A stretch of 9,757 nucleotides of DNA from Syntrophaceae bacterium UBA5619 (GTDB lineage Bacteria; Desulfobacterota; Syntrophia; Syntrophales; UBA5619). The translations under genes and the position numbers were made by a program. The stretch's first letter is position 1. Each line of letters begins with the position of its first letter. The DNA lies in NCBI GenBank assembly GCA_002424545.1, contig DIKL01000125.1, positions 1 through 9,757 of the forward strand, given 5' to 3'. The notes beneath the pieces are model-generated. The model was not told where the DNA came from. It made no database searches and saw nothing but the letters and a program-made list of their open reading frames with translations. Below are positions 1 through 7,272 of the stretch, piece after piece.

Positions 1-255
1 GAGTTCGTCCTGGCGGCGGACACGGTCGTGGTCGCCGTCGGCACCACGGCCAACCCCATCGTCCCCGCCACGACGCCGGGGCTGGAAACGAACCGGCGGG
101 GCTACATCGCCGTCAAGGGCGAGGACGGTGAAACCACGCGACCGGGCGTATGGGCCGGGGGCGACATCGTCACCGGGTCGGCCACGGTCATTCTCGCCAT
201 GGGCGCCGGCAAGCAGGCTGCCCGCGCCATCCACGCGTTCCTGTCGAAGGCATAA
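1..255 (+). CDS. gltA: 3' end of NADPH-dependent glutamate synthase small-subunit-like / NfnB-type flavoprotein (partial)
   Basis: Only the last 84 residues are present; the reading frame is open from base 1 and ends at TAA 253-255. They are the C-terminal part of the FAD/NAD(P)H-binding fold of the GltD/GltA/NfnB (SudA) family: a beta strand DTVVVAVGTTANP (about residues 7-19), a substrate-domain stretch TTPGLETNRRGYIAV (24-38), then the family hallmark AGGDIVTGSATVILAMGAG (52-70) that closes over FAD, and a final helix KQAARAIHAF. Such proteins transfer electrons between NADPH and either glutamate synthase or ferredoxin/NADH (electron-bifurcating NfnAB) in the cytoplasm. The fragment cannot separate the homotetrameric glutamate synthase from NfnB; in anaerobes both are annotated from this family. 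The upstream partner gene is outside the window. No convincing terminator follows the stop codon. Confidence 0.85.
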   Translation, partial: EFVLAADTVVVAVGTTANPIVPATTPGLETNRRGYIAVKGEDGETTRPGVWAGGDIVTGSATVILAMGAGKQAARAIHAFLSKA

Positions 256-270
256 ATTTTCAAATAGCCG

Positions 271-300
271 TTGACAAACGAAACGATTGGACGGTATACA
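271..300 (+). promoter_or_regulatory. Sigma70-like promoter for the PilZ/HD-GYP operon
   Basis: A perfect -35 box TTGACA (271-276) is followed, after an 18-nt spacer, by TATACA (295-300), a fair -10 match. Transcription would start near 307 and leave a leader of about 190 nt before the ATG at 501. The box lies 15 nt after the stop of the upstream flavoprotein gene, so the c-di-GMP pair probably forms its own transcription unit. Seen directly from sequence; activity is inferred. Confidence 0.6.
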
Positions 301-306
301 TCCCAC

Positions 307-500
307 CCAAAGAGATCACGACCTCCTTCAGCGCAGGCATCCGCCGGCCTGCAACCCGGACCCGGGGGGCGCAGGCTTATGAAGGGGCGATTCCCGCAAC
401 ATCGTTGTTCAAGCCGGATTGAGAATCGAGGGGCAAAAAAGACGTCTGCCTTGCCGCGGACATCAGGCGTGCCGGCAGGCGTAAGGGGGGCGGAACATTC
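307..500 (+). promoter_or_regulatory. Structured 5' leader with competing hairpins
   Basis: No believable protein is encoded here. GCGCAGGC occurs twice (331-338 and 369-376), and GCCTGC (347-352) lies between them and can pair with either copy, so two mutually exclusive hairpins are possible. Further down, ACGTCTGCC (442-450) can pair with GGCAGGCGT (474-482) in a 9-bp stem with one G-U pair, ending immediately before the Shine-Dalgarno sequence AAGGGGGG (483-490) of the gene at 501. This could affect translation or transcription of the c-di-GMP genes. I could not match it to the conserved cores of the GEMM (c-di-GMP-I) or c-di-GMP-II riboswitches. In GC-rich DNA some of this pairing may be chance. 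Confidence 0.3.
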
Positions 501-2552
501 ATGCCGATACGGCTCTTTCTCCACCGGGACCTGCTGGAAGCAACCCGTTCCGCCCCGGTCATTGGCAAGAAGCATCTGATCAACACGATCCACCGCCTCC
601 ATTTCATGAACGGAAATATCCTCGTTCATGTCGGCGATCCCGAGCATCATGAAGATCTTCTCGTTCAAGGCCGCCTGGAATCCTGCGCGGCGGAAGAGAT
701 CCGCTGTCTCTGGGCTCAAGGCGCTCCGCGGTTTTCCGAAAACGCCCGGCCGCTCCATGTGATCGTGGAGGACGGTCTCTCGCTCGTCCTGTTCCCGGTT
801 CGGCTCACGGGGTGTGACGAAACCGGGTTCTCCGCCGCCCTGCCGGAGACGGGATATCTTTTGGGCAAACGGCGCGCCCGGCGGCACGCCTGCCGGGACA
901 CCGAGGTCACGCTGACGCAGAGCGGTTTTAGTGCCCGGGGCGATCTCGTCGATTTCAGTCCCTTCGCCTTCCGTGTCCGCCTTGAAGCGGAGCCCGGCCT
1001 TTCCTTCATCTGGATGAACCCGGACGATTCAATCACGATCTGCCTGCGGAAGGGCGAACGGATCCTCTTCTCCGGCCCCTGCCGATGCCTGCGCCAGACG
1101 GGCAACTTGCGGGAAAGGGAACTGGTTCTGGCGCCCCTGCGCGGGGAAATTAAGCGCTTCCGCAAACAGAAGATCCGGACGCCCCGTCTGCGCCTCACGC
1201 CCCCTCCGTCCGTTCATTTCGTGCATCCCTGCCTCGGAAAGCCCATACGGCGAAGCGTCACGGACCTGACCTTCTCCGGATTCGCCGTCGAGGAACAGGC
1301 GGACGACGCCGTCCTGATGCCGGGGTTGATCATCGACAATCTGGAAATCCGGCCGGCCGGGGCCAGCGGCATCACCTGCACAGCGCAGGTGATCTATCGG
1401 CGCAAGATCGCGAAGGGACGGGTTCGCTGCGGTTTCGCCATCCTGGACATGGACTTCCGTGCCTACCGCCATCTCAGCCACCTGATGGTCCATTCGGGGA
1501 GTTCCCTGGCCCGGTTCAGCTGCGAGATAGAGATGGACGCGCTCTGGGAGTTCTTCTTCGACACGGGGTTCATCTATCCCCAGAAATACCATCTCATCCA
1601 ATCCGCGCGCGAGGCCTTCAAGGACACCTACCGCAGGCTGTACCGCGAGGATCAGGACATCGAAGCCCACTTCACCCTGCAGGAAAATGACCGGGTTTAC
1701 GGCCACGTTTCCATTTTCCGCGCGTATCAGCGGGCCTGGATGGTCCATCACCTTGCAGCCAGACCGTTGCGCGGAAAGCGGACAGGGCTGTTCGTCCTGA
1801 AAAACATCCTCAAGTTCTTCGACGGCCTCTATCGGTATCCCTCGATTCGCATCGATCACATGATGTTCTATTTCCGGCCGGAAAACTACTTCACCAATCT
1901 CTTCTTCGGCGGTTTTGCGAGAGATCTCGGCAATCCCCGGGCCTGCTCCCTGGACCTGTTCGCCTACCTGAATCGCCCGATGGACGGACCCCGGGCGTCC
2001 CTGCCCCCGGGCTGGCGCCTTGGGGCGTTCGAGACCCGCCACCTGCCGGAACTGGAGCAATTCTACCGGAACGCCTCCGGCGGCCTGCTTCTGGACGTGC
2101 TGCGCCTCGGACAGACGGACCCCGGCTGCGAACCCCTGGAAGAGGTCTATCGCAGGCACGGGTTTCTCCGGCAGTGTCACATCTACGAATTGCTCCACGA
2201 ACAGACGCTGAAGGCCCTGCTCGTGGTCGACCGCTCCTCTCCCGGATTTAATCTTTCCGAACTCCTCAACAGCATCAAGGTCGTCGTAACCGACCCGGCG
2301 GGCCTTCCCTGGCGGGTCCTGAGCGCCGCCCTCGACGGGCTGGCGAGCGAATATGAGACGGACAGCGTGCCCCTCATGATCTACCCCGACACGTATCCCT
2401 CCCAGGAAGGGATACCGGTGGAAAAACGGTATCTCCTCTGGATACTGGATACCCAGTATGGTAAGGACTACGTCGAATACATGGAGAACAAAACCAGGTT
2501 GACCCTGCGGTTTCTGCTCAAGCATCTTCTCGGGAAAATGGTGTCGAAGTGA
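501..2552 (+). CDS. PilZ-domain c-di-GMP receptor-like protein with GNAT-like C-terminal half
   Basis: A 683-residue soluble protein with no signal peptide or membrane segment. Residues about 25-120 look like a beta-rich YcgR-type N-terminal domain. About 122-210 is a degenerate PilZ-like block (basic RRARRH at 124-129, then DFSPFA at 151-156, lacking the usual Gly). About 218-335 is a better PilZ domain: basic RKQKIRTPRLR (221-231), then DLTFSG (255-260), a DxS/TxxG c-di-GMP signature. The remainder, about 345-490 and 503-655, looks like two acetyltransferase (GNAT)-fold units; HHLAARPLRGKRTG (416-429) resembles the acetyl-CoA loop of motif A. PilZ proteins bind c-di-GMP and change partner or enzyme activity; here the output may be an acyltransferase or an inactive relative, which is inference. 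The ATG at 501 is preceded by AAGGGGGG at 10 nt. The stop overlaps the next gene by 4 bp (GTGA), implying translational coupling to a c-di-GMP phosphodiesterase. PilZ call fairly secure; GNAT call tentative. Confidence 0.7.
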   Translation: MPIRLFLHRDLLEATRSAPVIGKKHLINTIHRLHFMNGNILVHVGDPEHHEDLLVQGRLESCAAEEIRCLWAQGAPRFSENARPLHVIVEDGLSLVLFPVRLTGCDETGFSAALPETGYLLGKRRARRHACRDTEVTLTQSGFSARGDLVDFSPFAFRVRLEAEPGLSFIWMNPDDSITICLRKGERILFSGPCRCLRQTGNLRERELVLAPLRGEIKRFRKQKIRTPRLRLTPPPSVHFVHPCLGKPIRRSVTDLTFSGFAVEEQADDAVLMPGLIIDNLEIRPAGASGITCTAQVIYRRKIAKGRVRCGFAILDMDFRAYRHLSHLMVHSGSSLARFSCEIEMDALWEFFFDTGFIYPQKYHLIQSAREAFKDTYRRLYREDQDIEAHFTLQENDRVYGHVSIFRAYQRAWMVHHLAARPLRGKRTGLFVLKNILKFFDGLYRYPSIRIDHMMFYFRPENYFTNLFFGGFARDLGNPRACSLDLFAYLNRPMDGPRASLPPGWRLGAFETRHLPELEQFYRNASGGLLLDVLRLGQTDPGCEPLEEVYRRHGFLRQCHIYELLHEQTLKALLVVDRSSPGFNLSELLNSIKVVVTDPAGLPWRVLSAALDGLASEYETDSVPLMIYPDTYPSQEGIPVEKRYLLWILDTQYGKDYVEYMENKTRLTLRFLLKHLLGKMVSK

Positions 2553-4870
2553 ACGATGCAGACCTCTACAACAGCCGGATCATCAAGACGTTCGTCGAGT
2601 ATCTCGACATTCACTATCCGGGCCTGGATACAAAATCCATGCTGAACGAATCCGGAATAACCATCTACCAGGTTAACGACGGGGGGCACTGGTTCAACCA
2701 GGACCAGGTGGACCGTTTCCATGAGAGGGTGGTGAAGCTGACGGGAAACCCGGACATTGCCTTGGAAGTGGGGCGTTTTTCCCCCCTTTCGAAGGCCTCG
2801 GGGGCCATGGCAAACTATGTGTCCGGTTTCATCACGCCGAAAACGGCCTATTCGGTCGTTGCAAAACTGTATAACCAGGTCAGCCGGGCGTGTTTGCTCC
2901 AGGCGCGCTCGTTGAAAACCAATCAAGCGGAAGTCACCGTCAGGCAAAAACCCGGCGTGGAAGAAAAGCCCTACCAGTGTGAAAACCGGCGGGGGTCTCT
3001 GGAAGGCATTTCAAAACTGCTGACGGGCAGATTCCCCCATATCGACCACCCCGTTTGCATGCACCGCGGGGGAGACCGCTGCCAGTATATCATCACCTGG
3101 GAGCCCACCCGGTCCTCCCTCTGGAAACGGATCAGCGGCTGCACGGCACTTGCGTCTCTGTTCGTCTTTCTTGTCCTGATCTTCACCCTCTCGGGCCGGT
3201 ACGCCTTCGTTTTCTCATCCGTGGCCCTCCTGGTGATCCTGGGCGCCCTCCTGCGGGCCTCGATGCTGGAAAAAGCGGAACTGAAGAAAATCCTTGAAAC
3301 CAGCGGAGACACCGCAGAAACCCTTCTGGAGCAGATCAACGCCCGTTACAACAACGCCGTCCTGATCAGGGAGATCGGGCAGTACGTCTCCAGCGCCCTG
3401 GACACCGAATTGCTGCTGAAATATCTGCTGTCCGCCCTGGAAAAGAATCTCGAATTCGGCCGGGGGATGGTGATGCTGGCCAACAGTGGCCGCACCCGTC
3501 TCGTGTACACGATCGGTTACGGCTATTCCCCGGATTACGAGGACTATCTGAAGAAAACGGAATTCTCCCTGACCAACCCCCAATCCCGGGGAGCCTTCGC
3601 CGTCTGTTTTAAAAAACAGATCCCGCTCCTCATCAACAACGTCGACGAGATCGAACTGGACTTGTCTCCGAGAAGTCTGGACTTCGTCAGAAAAATGGGC
3701 AGCCGGTCCTTCATCTGCGTCCCCATCACCTACGAGGGCCGCTCCGAGGGCGTGCTCGCGGTGGACAACCTGAAATCGGACCGTTCGCTGAATCAGACGG
3801 ACATCAGCCTGCTCATGGGGATCGCCCCCCAGATCGGGATCAGCATCAACAACGCCCGGATTTACGAGAAGCTCCAGGAGCGGGAGAAGCGGTTCCGGAT
3901 CCTGGCGGAAAGCGCGCCGGACATCATTTTTACCTTGGACAAGGGCGGAGAACTGCTGTACGTCAATCCGGCCTGGAAGAGGATCCTGGGCCATCGCCCG
4001 GAAGCGGTCGTTTCCCGCCCCCTGACCGCATTCGTCGACGAACAGGATTCCCACCGCCTCGTCCAGTTGCTGAAAGGCGTCAGGGAAAACAAAGAGACCC
4101 TGATGGATGTCCTGTTGACGATCAGGGACTGTTCCGGGATCGAGCACAACTTTTCCTTCAACTGCGCCCCCAATATCGACGCGGACGGACGTGTGGACAG
4201 CCTGGTGGGCATCTTCAAGGACATGACGGATCTGAGACGCTCCGAAGTCGAGTTGAAAAAAAGCTACGAAAAGCTTCAGCTGGCCATGTCGAGCACGATC
4301 AGCGTCATCTCGCTCATTGCCGAGTCCCGCGATCCCTACACCGCCGGTCACCAAAGACGGGTGGCCGACCTGGCCGCGGCCATCGCCCGCGAGATGGAGC
4401 TGCCGGAAGAGCGCGTGACGACGATCCACATGGCGGGGCTCATCCACGACATCGGCAAGATCAATGTCCCCGCGGAGATCCTGAGCAAGCCGGGCAAGCT
4501 GAACAGCGGCGAATTCGCCCTGATCAAAAATCATCCGGAAACGGGGTACAACATCCTGGACAAGGTCGATTTCACGCCGCCCATTGCCCAGATCGTCTAC
4601 CAGCACCACGAAACCTTGGACGGATCCGGTTACCCGAGGGGGATCGCCGGGCAAGACATCATCCTCGAGGCGCGCATCATCACCGTGGCGGACGTCGTCG
4701 AGGCGATGGCCAGCCACCGCCCCTATCGGCCGGCGTTAGGCATCGAAAAGGCGCTCGATGAAATACGCGCCAAACGGGGCGTGGCATACGATCCGGATGT
4801 GGCGGACGCCTGCATCGCGCTGTTCACGAGCGGTCGTTTTCATTTTGAGGATCCCGGCATCAGGGATTGA
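2549..4870 (+). CDS. Membrane V4R-like/GAF/PAS/HD-GYP cyclic-di-GMP phosphodiesterase
   Basis: A 773-residue multidomain sensor enzyme starting at GTG 2549, which overlaps the TGA of the previous gene. Residues 1-185 form a sensory domain similar to V4R/heme-NO-binding-type modules and ending in HPVCMHRGGDRCQYIITW (167-184), with the Cys-x(4)-GD-x-Cys pattern typical of V4R ends. Two hydrophobic segments (about 196-215 and 218-236) make a membrane hairpin, followed by a short coiled coil (238-270), a GAF domain (270-440), a PAS domain (445-562) and a linker helix. The HD-GYP domain (about 585-765) keeps all key residues: H601 in AGHQRR, HDIGK (633-637), NHPETG (661-666), and HHETLDGSGYP (686-696), with the acidic ITVADVVEAM (711-720). 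HD-GYP enzymes hydrolyse c-di-GMP to pGpG/GMP, so an active enzyme is expected. With the coupled PilZ gene it would form a local signalling module: degrade the messenger and respond to it. The ligand of the sensory domains is unknown. Confidence 0.92.
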   Translation: MNDADLYNSRIIKTFVEYLDIHYPGLDTKSMLNESGITIYQVNDGGHWFNQDQVDRFHERVVKLTGNPDIALEVGRFSPLSKASGAMANYVSGFITPKTAYSVVAKLYNQVSRACLLQARSLKTNQAEVTVRQKPGVEEKPYQCENRRGSLEGISKLLTGRFPHIDHPVCMHRGGDRCQYIITWEPTRSSLWKRISGCTALASLFVFLVLIFTLSGRYAFVFSSVALLVILGALLRASMLEKAELKKILETSGDTAETLLEQINARYNNAVLIREIGQYVSSALDTELLLKYLLSALEKNLEFGRGMVMLANSGRTRLVYTIGYGYSPDYEDYLKKTEFSLTNPQSRGAFAVCFKKQIPLLINNVDEIELDLSPRSLDFVRKMGSRSFICVPITYEGRSEGVLAVDNLKSDRSLNQTDISLLMGIAPQIGISINNARIYEKLQEREKRFRILAESAPDIIFTLDKGGELLYVNPAWKRILGHRPEAVVSRPLTAFVDEQDSHRLVQLLKGVRENKETLMDVLLTIRDCSGIEHNFSFNCAPNIDADGRVDSLVGIFKDMTDLRRSEVELKKSYEKLQLAMSSTISVISLIAESRDPYTAGHQRRVADLAAAIAREMELPEERVTTIHMAGLIHDIGKINVPAEILSKPGKLNSGEFALIKNHPETGYNILDKVDFTPPIAQIVYQHHETLDGSGYPRGIAGQDIILEARIITVADVVEAMASHRPYRPALGIEKALDEIRAKRGVAYDPDVADACIALFTSGRFHFEDPGIRD

Positions 4871-4881
4871 AGGCCCGTCTC

Positions 4882-5709
4882 TCAGGGCTTCCTTCCCTTG
4901 CACAGGATCAGGGGGGTGTAGGTAAATCGCCGGGGGTTGTGGAAGAATTCCTTGAAATCCGCCATGAAGCGGTCGTACCCACCGGGATACGTGGAAAAAA
5001 GATCCGTGAGACGCGGGGCCGTCACCTCGATCTTTTTCATCCAATTGTAACTGTCCACTTCCAGGCTCTCACCGTAGATCACGTGATGGGCCGTCACGTG
5101 GACGGCGATGTCCGCAAAACCCAGATCGAAGAGGTGGGCGTAGAGCTTGCGACCCGCGTACGCATCGAAATCGTAGATTTCTTCCAGGCATCGCGAAATT
5201 TCGGGCAGGATTTTCGCCATCGGCGCCGGCAGTTCGTAGTGATTGAGGGCATTGTGATCCAGATCGATCAGATACAGCCCTCCCCCCGAACGCAGGCTGG
5301 CCGCAACATTCCGGACGATCTCAAGGCTTTCCCGCCGGAAATACTCCAGGACGAAGCGGACCCAGGCGCCGTCGAACGTGCCGAAGCGGCTTAAGGGTTC
5401 GCGCAGGTCGTGGACGGCGAATTCGATCCCCGCACGGGAACCGTAGCACCGCTGTGCATGGGCGATCCGCTCCGGCGAGGCGTCCAGTCCGACGATCGAC
5501 CCGCCCGGCTGAATCAGGTCGTGAAGGATCGCGGTCGTCTTGCCCGGACCGCAACCCAGATCGAGGAGGCGCTGTCCCGGTTTGATCCCGCACCATCGGG
5601 CCTGACGGCGTATGTCTTCGGGACGGGTCTTCGATTCGAGACGATACGTTTCCTCTTCATGTTCCATGAGGTAAAAATCCCGCGGTATTGCCAAAGGCAT
5701 CTCCTGCAT
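4882..5709 (-). CDS. Class I SAM-dependent methyltransferase
   Basis: A 275-residue cytosolic protein of the Rossmann-fold methyltransferase family (Methyltransf_11/25 type). Motif I is LLDLGCGPG (48-56), the SAM-binding loop; beta-2 ends in the acidic D76 of IVGLDASPE, which binds the ribose hydroxyls; VHDLREP (99-105) holds D101 near the adenine; GTFDGAWVRFVLEYF (110-124) is motif IV; and LRSGGGLYLIDLDH (139-152) is the motif V/VI strand. The substrate cannot be read from sequence. The frame is open further up to a TTG at 5727, but I prefer ATG 5709 because AAGGA lies 8 nt before it. The gene is convergent with the HD-GYP gene (11 bp between stops) and divergent from the radical SAM gene. 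A minus-strand TTGACA box lies in the intergenic space upstream. Nothing marks it as foreign. Confidence 0.88.
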   Translation of the reverse strand: MQEMPLAIPRDFYLMEHEEETYRLESKTRPEDIRRQARWCGIKPGQRLLDLGCGPGKTTAILHDLIQPGGSIVGLDASPERIAHAQRCYGSRAGIEFAVHDLREPLSRFGTFDGAWVRFVLEYFRRESLEIVRNVAASLRSGGGLYLIDLDHNALNHYELPAPMAKILPEISRCLEEIYDFDAYAGRKLYAHLFDLGFADIAVHVTAHHVIYGESLEVDSYNWMKKIEVTAPRLTDLFSTYPGGYDRFMADFKEFFHNPRRFTYTPLILCKGRKP

Positions 5710-5751
5710 GGGGTTTGTCCTTGCCAAAGGGATGGCATGCCTGCCGCAACC

Positions 5752-5780
5752 CCTTTAACGGCTTTGCCGGCGGTTGTCAA
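5752..5780 (-). promoter_or_regulatory. Candidate promoter for the methyltransferase gene
   Basis: On the minus strand TTGACA (5780-5775) is a perfect -35 box. At 17 nt spacing lies TAAAGG (5757-5752), a poor -10 match. It would give a leader of about 35 nt before ATG 5709. The -35 is striking but the -10 is weak, so this may need an activator or may be chance. Confidence 0.35.
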
Positions 5781-5832
5781 ATTTTTCGACGGGCCGCACC
5801 CTGATCCACGGCAAAGGACCGGAAGGCCGGGG

Positions 5833-5850
5833 GGCGCGATCCGTCGCGCC
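5833..5850 (+). other. Perfect 7-bp hairpin in the leader region of the radical SAM gene
   Basis: GGCGCGA (5833-5839) and TCGCGCC (5844-5850) are perfect complements around the tetraloop TCCG, which fits the stable UNCG class. It lies 47 nt before the preferred start of the radical SAM gene. No T-run follows, so it is not a standard terminator; it could be an mRNA-stabilising stem or an operator. No coding sequence was found in the rest of the 5728-5867 gap. Confidence 0.35.
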
Positions 5851-5897
5851 ACTTAACGGTTGCATTCATGGATGTCATTGAGGTAAGAGCGAACACG

Positions 5898-7241
5898 ATG
5901 AAACGACTTTTGCTGATAAGCCCGGTGGGGCGGAAAAGCGGATACCTGTTGAGCCGGATTACCACCTTTCCGCCGCTGGGACTGGCTTACGTGGCGGCGG
6001 CGACGCCGAGTGACTGGGACGTCCGGATCCTTGATGAAAATTTCGAGACGTTTGCATTCGAAGAAGCGGACCTGGTCGGCATCACGTCATTTACGAGCAA
6101 CATCCGCCGGGCTTACGAAATCGCCCGCGTCTATCGGGAGCGCAACATCAAGGTGGTCATGGGAGGGATCCACGTCTCCATGAAGCCCGACGAGGCCCTG
6201 CGCTACGCGGACGCGGTGGTCGTGGGAGAAGTGGAGGAGATCTGGAAGCAGGTGCTGGACGACTTCGGGCAGGGGCGACTGGCCCAGAAATACAGCGGCC
6301 CTCAAATCGATCTGACGCGCTCGGGCATCACCCCGCGGCGCGATCTGCTGCACCCGAATTACCTGTGGCAGGCGGTGCAGACCTCCCGAGGCTGTCCCTT
6401 CGATTGCGATTTCTGTTCGGTCTCACGACATCTGGGGAAGCATTACCGTCAGCGCGGTGCGGCGCATGTCTTGGACGAGCTGTCTCAGTGCACGGGGGAC
6501 TATGTCGTTTTTGTCGATGACAATCTGGTGGGACACACCCCGGAAGACAAGCGCCGGGCGATGGAACTGTTCCAGGGCATGATTCAGCGCAAACTGAACA
6601 AGAAATGGTGGATGCAGACCTCCATCAATGCCGCTGACGATGAACGACTCATCGAATTGGCGGCCCGTGCCGGGTGCATGTTCGTTTTCATCGGCTTCGA
6701 ATCCATCAGCGAAGACATGCTCCGGGGAATGAACAAGCGGGCCAATTTGAAGATCGGGATCGAGAATTACCGAAAGGTCGTCCATGCGTTTCACCGGCAC
6801 GGCATTGCCGTGCTGGGGGCGTTTATCATCGGCAATGACCGGGAGTCTCCCGATTATTACAAAAAACTGGCGGATTTCCTCGTTCATTCGGGCATCGACA
6901 TGGTACAGATCAGCATCCTGACCCCCCTGCCCGGCACCCGGCTGATGGAGCGGATGCAAAACGAGGGACGGCTGATCTACCAGGACTTCCCGGCGGACTG
7001 GGACAAATACCGGTTCTCCTACGTCGTGCACCGGATGAACGGCCTTGAACCCGAAACGGTCTACACGGGCAACAACTACATCAAGGGACAACTCTACTCA
7101 TTCCCAACCGCTCAGTATCGCCTGATGAGATCCCTGTGGAGCCTGAAACGGATTCCAAACTTCTACACCGTCGTGAAGTTGAATCAGGCCCTCAAGAAAA
7201 GCTGGAAAGGCTCCCATTACCAGGGAAAATATCCGGCCTGA
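5898..7241 (+). CDS. B12-binding-domain radical SAM protein
   Basis: A 447-residue enzyme. Residues 1-135 are a cobalamin-binding-like Rossmann domain (opening MKRLLLISP, FPPLGLAYVAAA at 24-35, ADLVGITSFTSN at 57-68, VVMGGIHVSMKPDEALRYAD at 86-105). The radical SAM TIM barrel follows, with the [4Fe-4S] motif RGCPFDCDFC, cysteines 166, 170 and 173; further conserved features are VFVDDNL (204-210), FIGFES (264-269) and LTPLPGTRL (341-349). Members of this BchE/hopanoid-type superfamily perform methylations, cyclisations or lipid modifications; the exact reaction cannot be assigned. The GXXH Co-binding motif typical of true B12 ligation (DxHxxG) is not evident, so the domain may not bind cobalamin through His. 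An upstream ATG at 5868 exists, but it lacks a ribosome site; ATG 5898 has GAGGTAAGAG 8-14 nt before it and begins with the typical family N-terminus. The last codons may overlap a terminator for the facing gene. Confidence 0.88.
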   Translation: MKRLLLISPVGRKSGYLLSRITTFPPLGLAYVAAATPSDWDVRILDENFETFAFEEADLVGITSFTSNIRRAYEIARVYRERNIKVVMGGIHVSMKPDEALRYADAVVVGEVEEIWKQVLDDFGQGRLAQKYSGPQIDLTRSGITPRRDLLHPNYLWQAVQTSRGCPFDCDFCSVSRHLGKHYRQRGAAHVLDELSQCTGDYVVFVDDNLVGHTPEDKRRAMELFQGMIQRKLNKKWWMQTSINAADDERLIELAARAGCMFVFIGFESISEDMLRGMNKRANLKIGIENYRKVVHAFHRHGIAVLGAFIIGNDRESPDYYKKLADFLVHSGIDMVQISILTPLPGTRLMERMQNEGRLIYQDFPADWDKYRFSYVVHRMNGLEPETVYTGNNYIKGQLYSFPTAQYRLMRSLWSLKRIPNFYTVVKLNQALKKSWKGSHYQGKYPA

Positions 7242-7256
7242 AGCAAGGAGCCGGAT
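7231..7256 (-). terminator. Candidate intrinsic terminator of the lipoprotein gene
   Basis: Read on the minus strand, ATCCGGC (7256-7250) and GCCGGAT (7237-7231) form a perfect 7-bp stem around a 12-nt loop, and ATTTT follows directly. It begins 17 nt after the stop of the minus-strand NlpC/P60 gene. The hairpin overlaps the stop of the convergent radical SAM gene, which is common in tail-to-tail pairs. The T-run is short, so confidence is moderate. Confidence 0.45.
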
Positions 7257-7272
7257 TCCCCCCGGCAAACGC

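Noticed and set aside
307..500. GEMM-type c-di-GMP riboswitch in the leader of the PilZ/HD-GYP operon
   Set aside because: Attractive by context, but I could not find the conserved core elements of either c-di-GMP riboswitch class. Only generic hairpins are visible.
1029..2525. 498-codon minus-strand frame opposite the PilZ gene
   Set aside because: The plus-strand frame contains PilZ motifs, a ribosome site and coupling to the HD-GYP gene. The minus frame has no recognisable domain; it is antisense shadow.
3215..4717. 500-codon minus-strand frame opposite the HD-GYP gene
   Set aside because: It is a mirror of GC-rich third positions of a secure HD-GYP gene, with Asp/Val/Gly-rich composition and no domain.
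4869..4891. Possible bidirectional terminator between the HD-GYP and methyltransferase stops
   Set aside because: GAAGGCCC can pair with GGGCTTC only with a bulge, and no T-run follows on either strand, so it is too weak to call.
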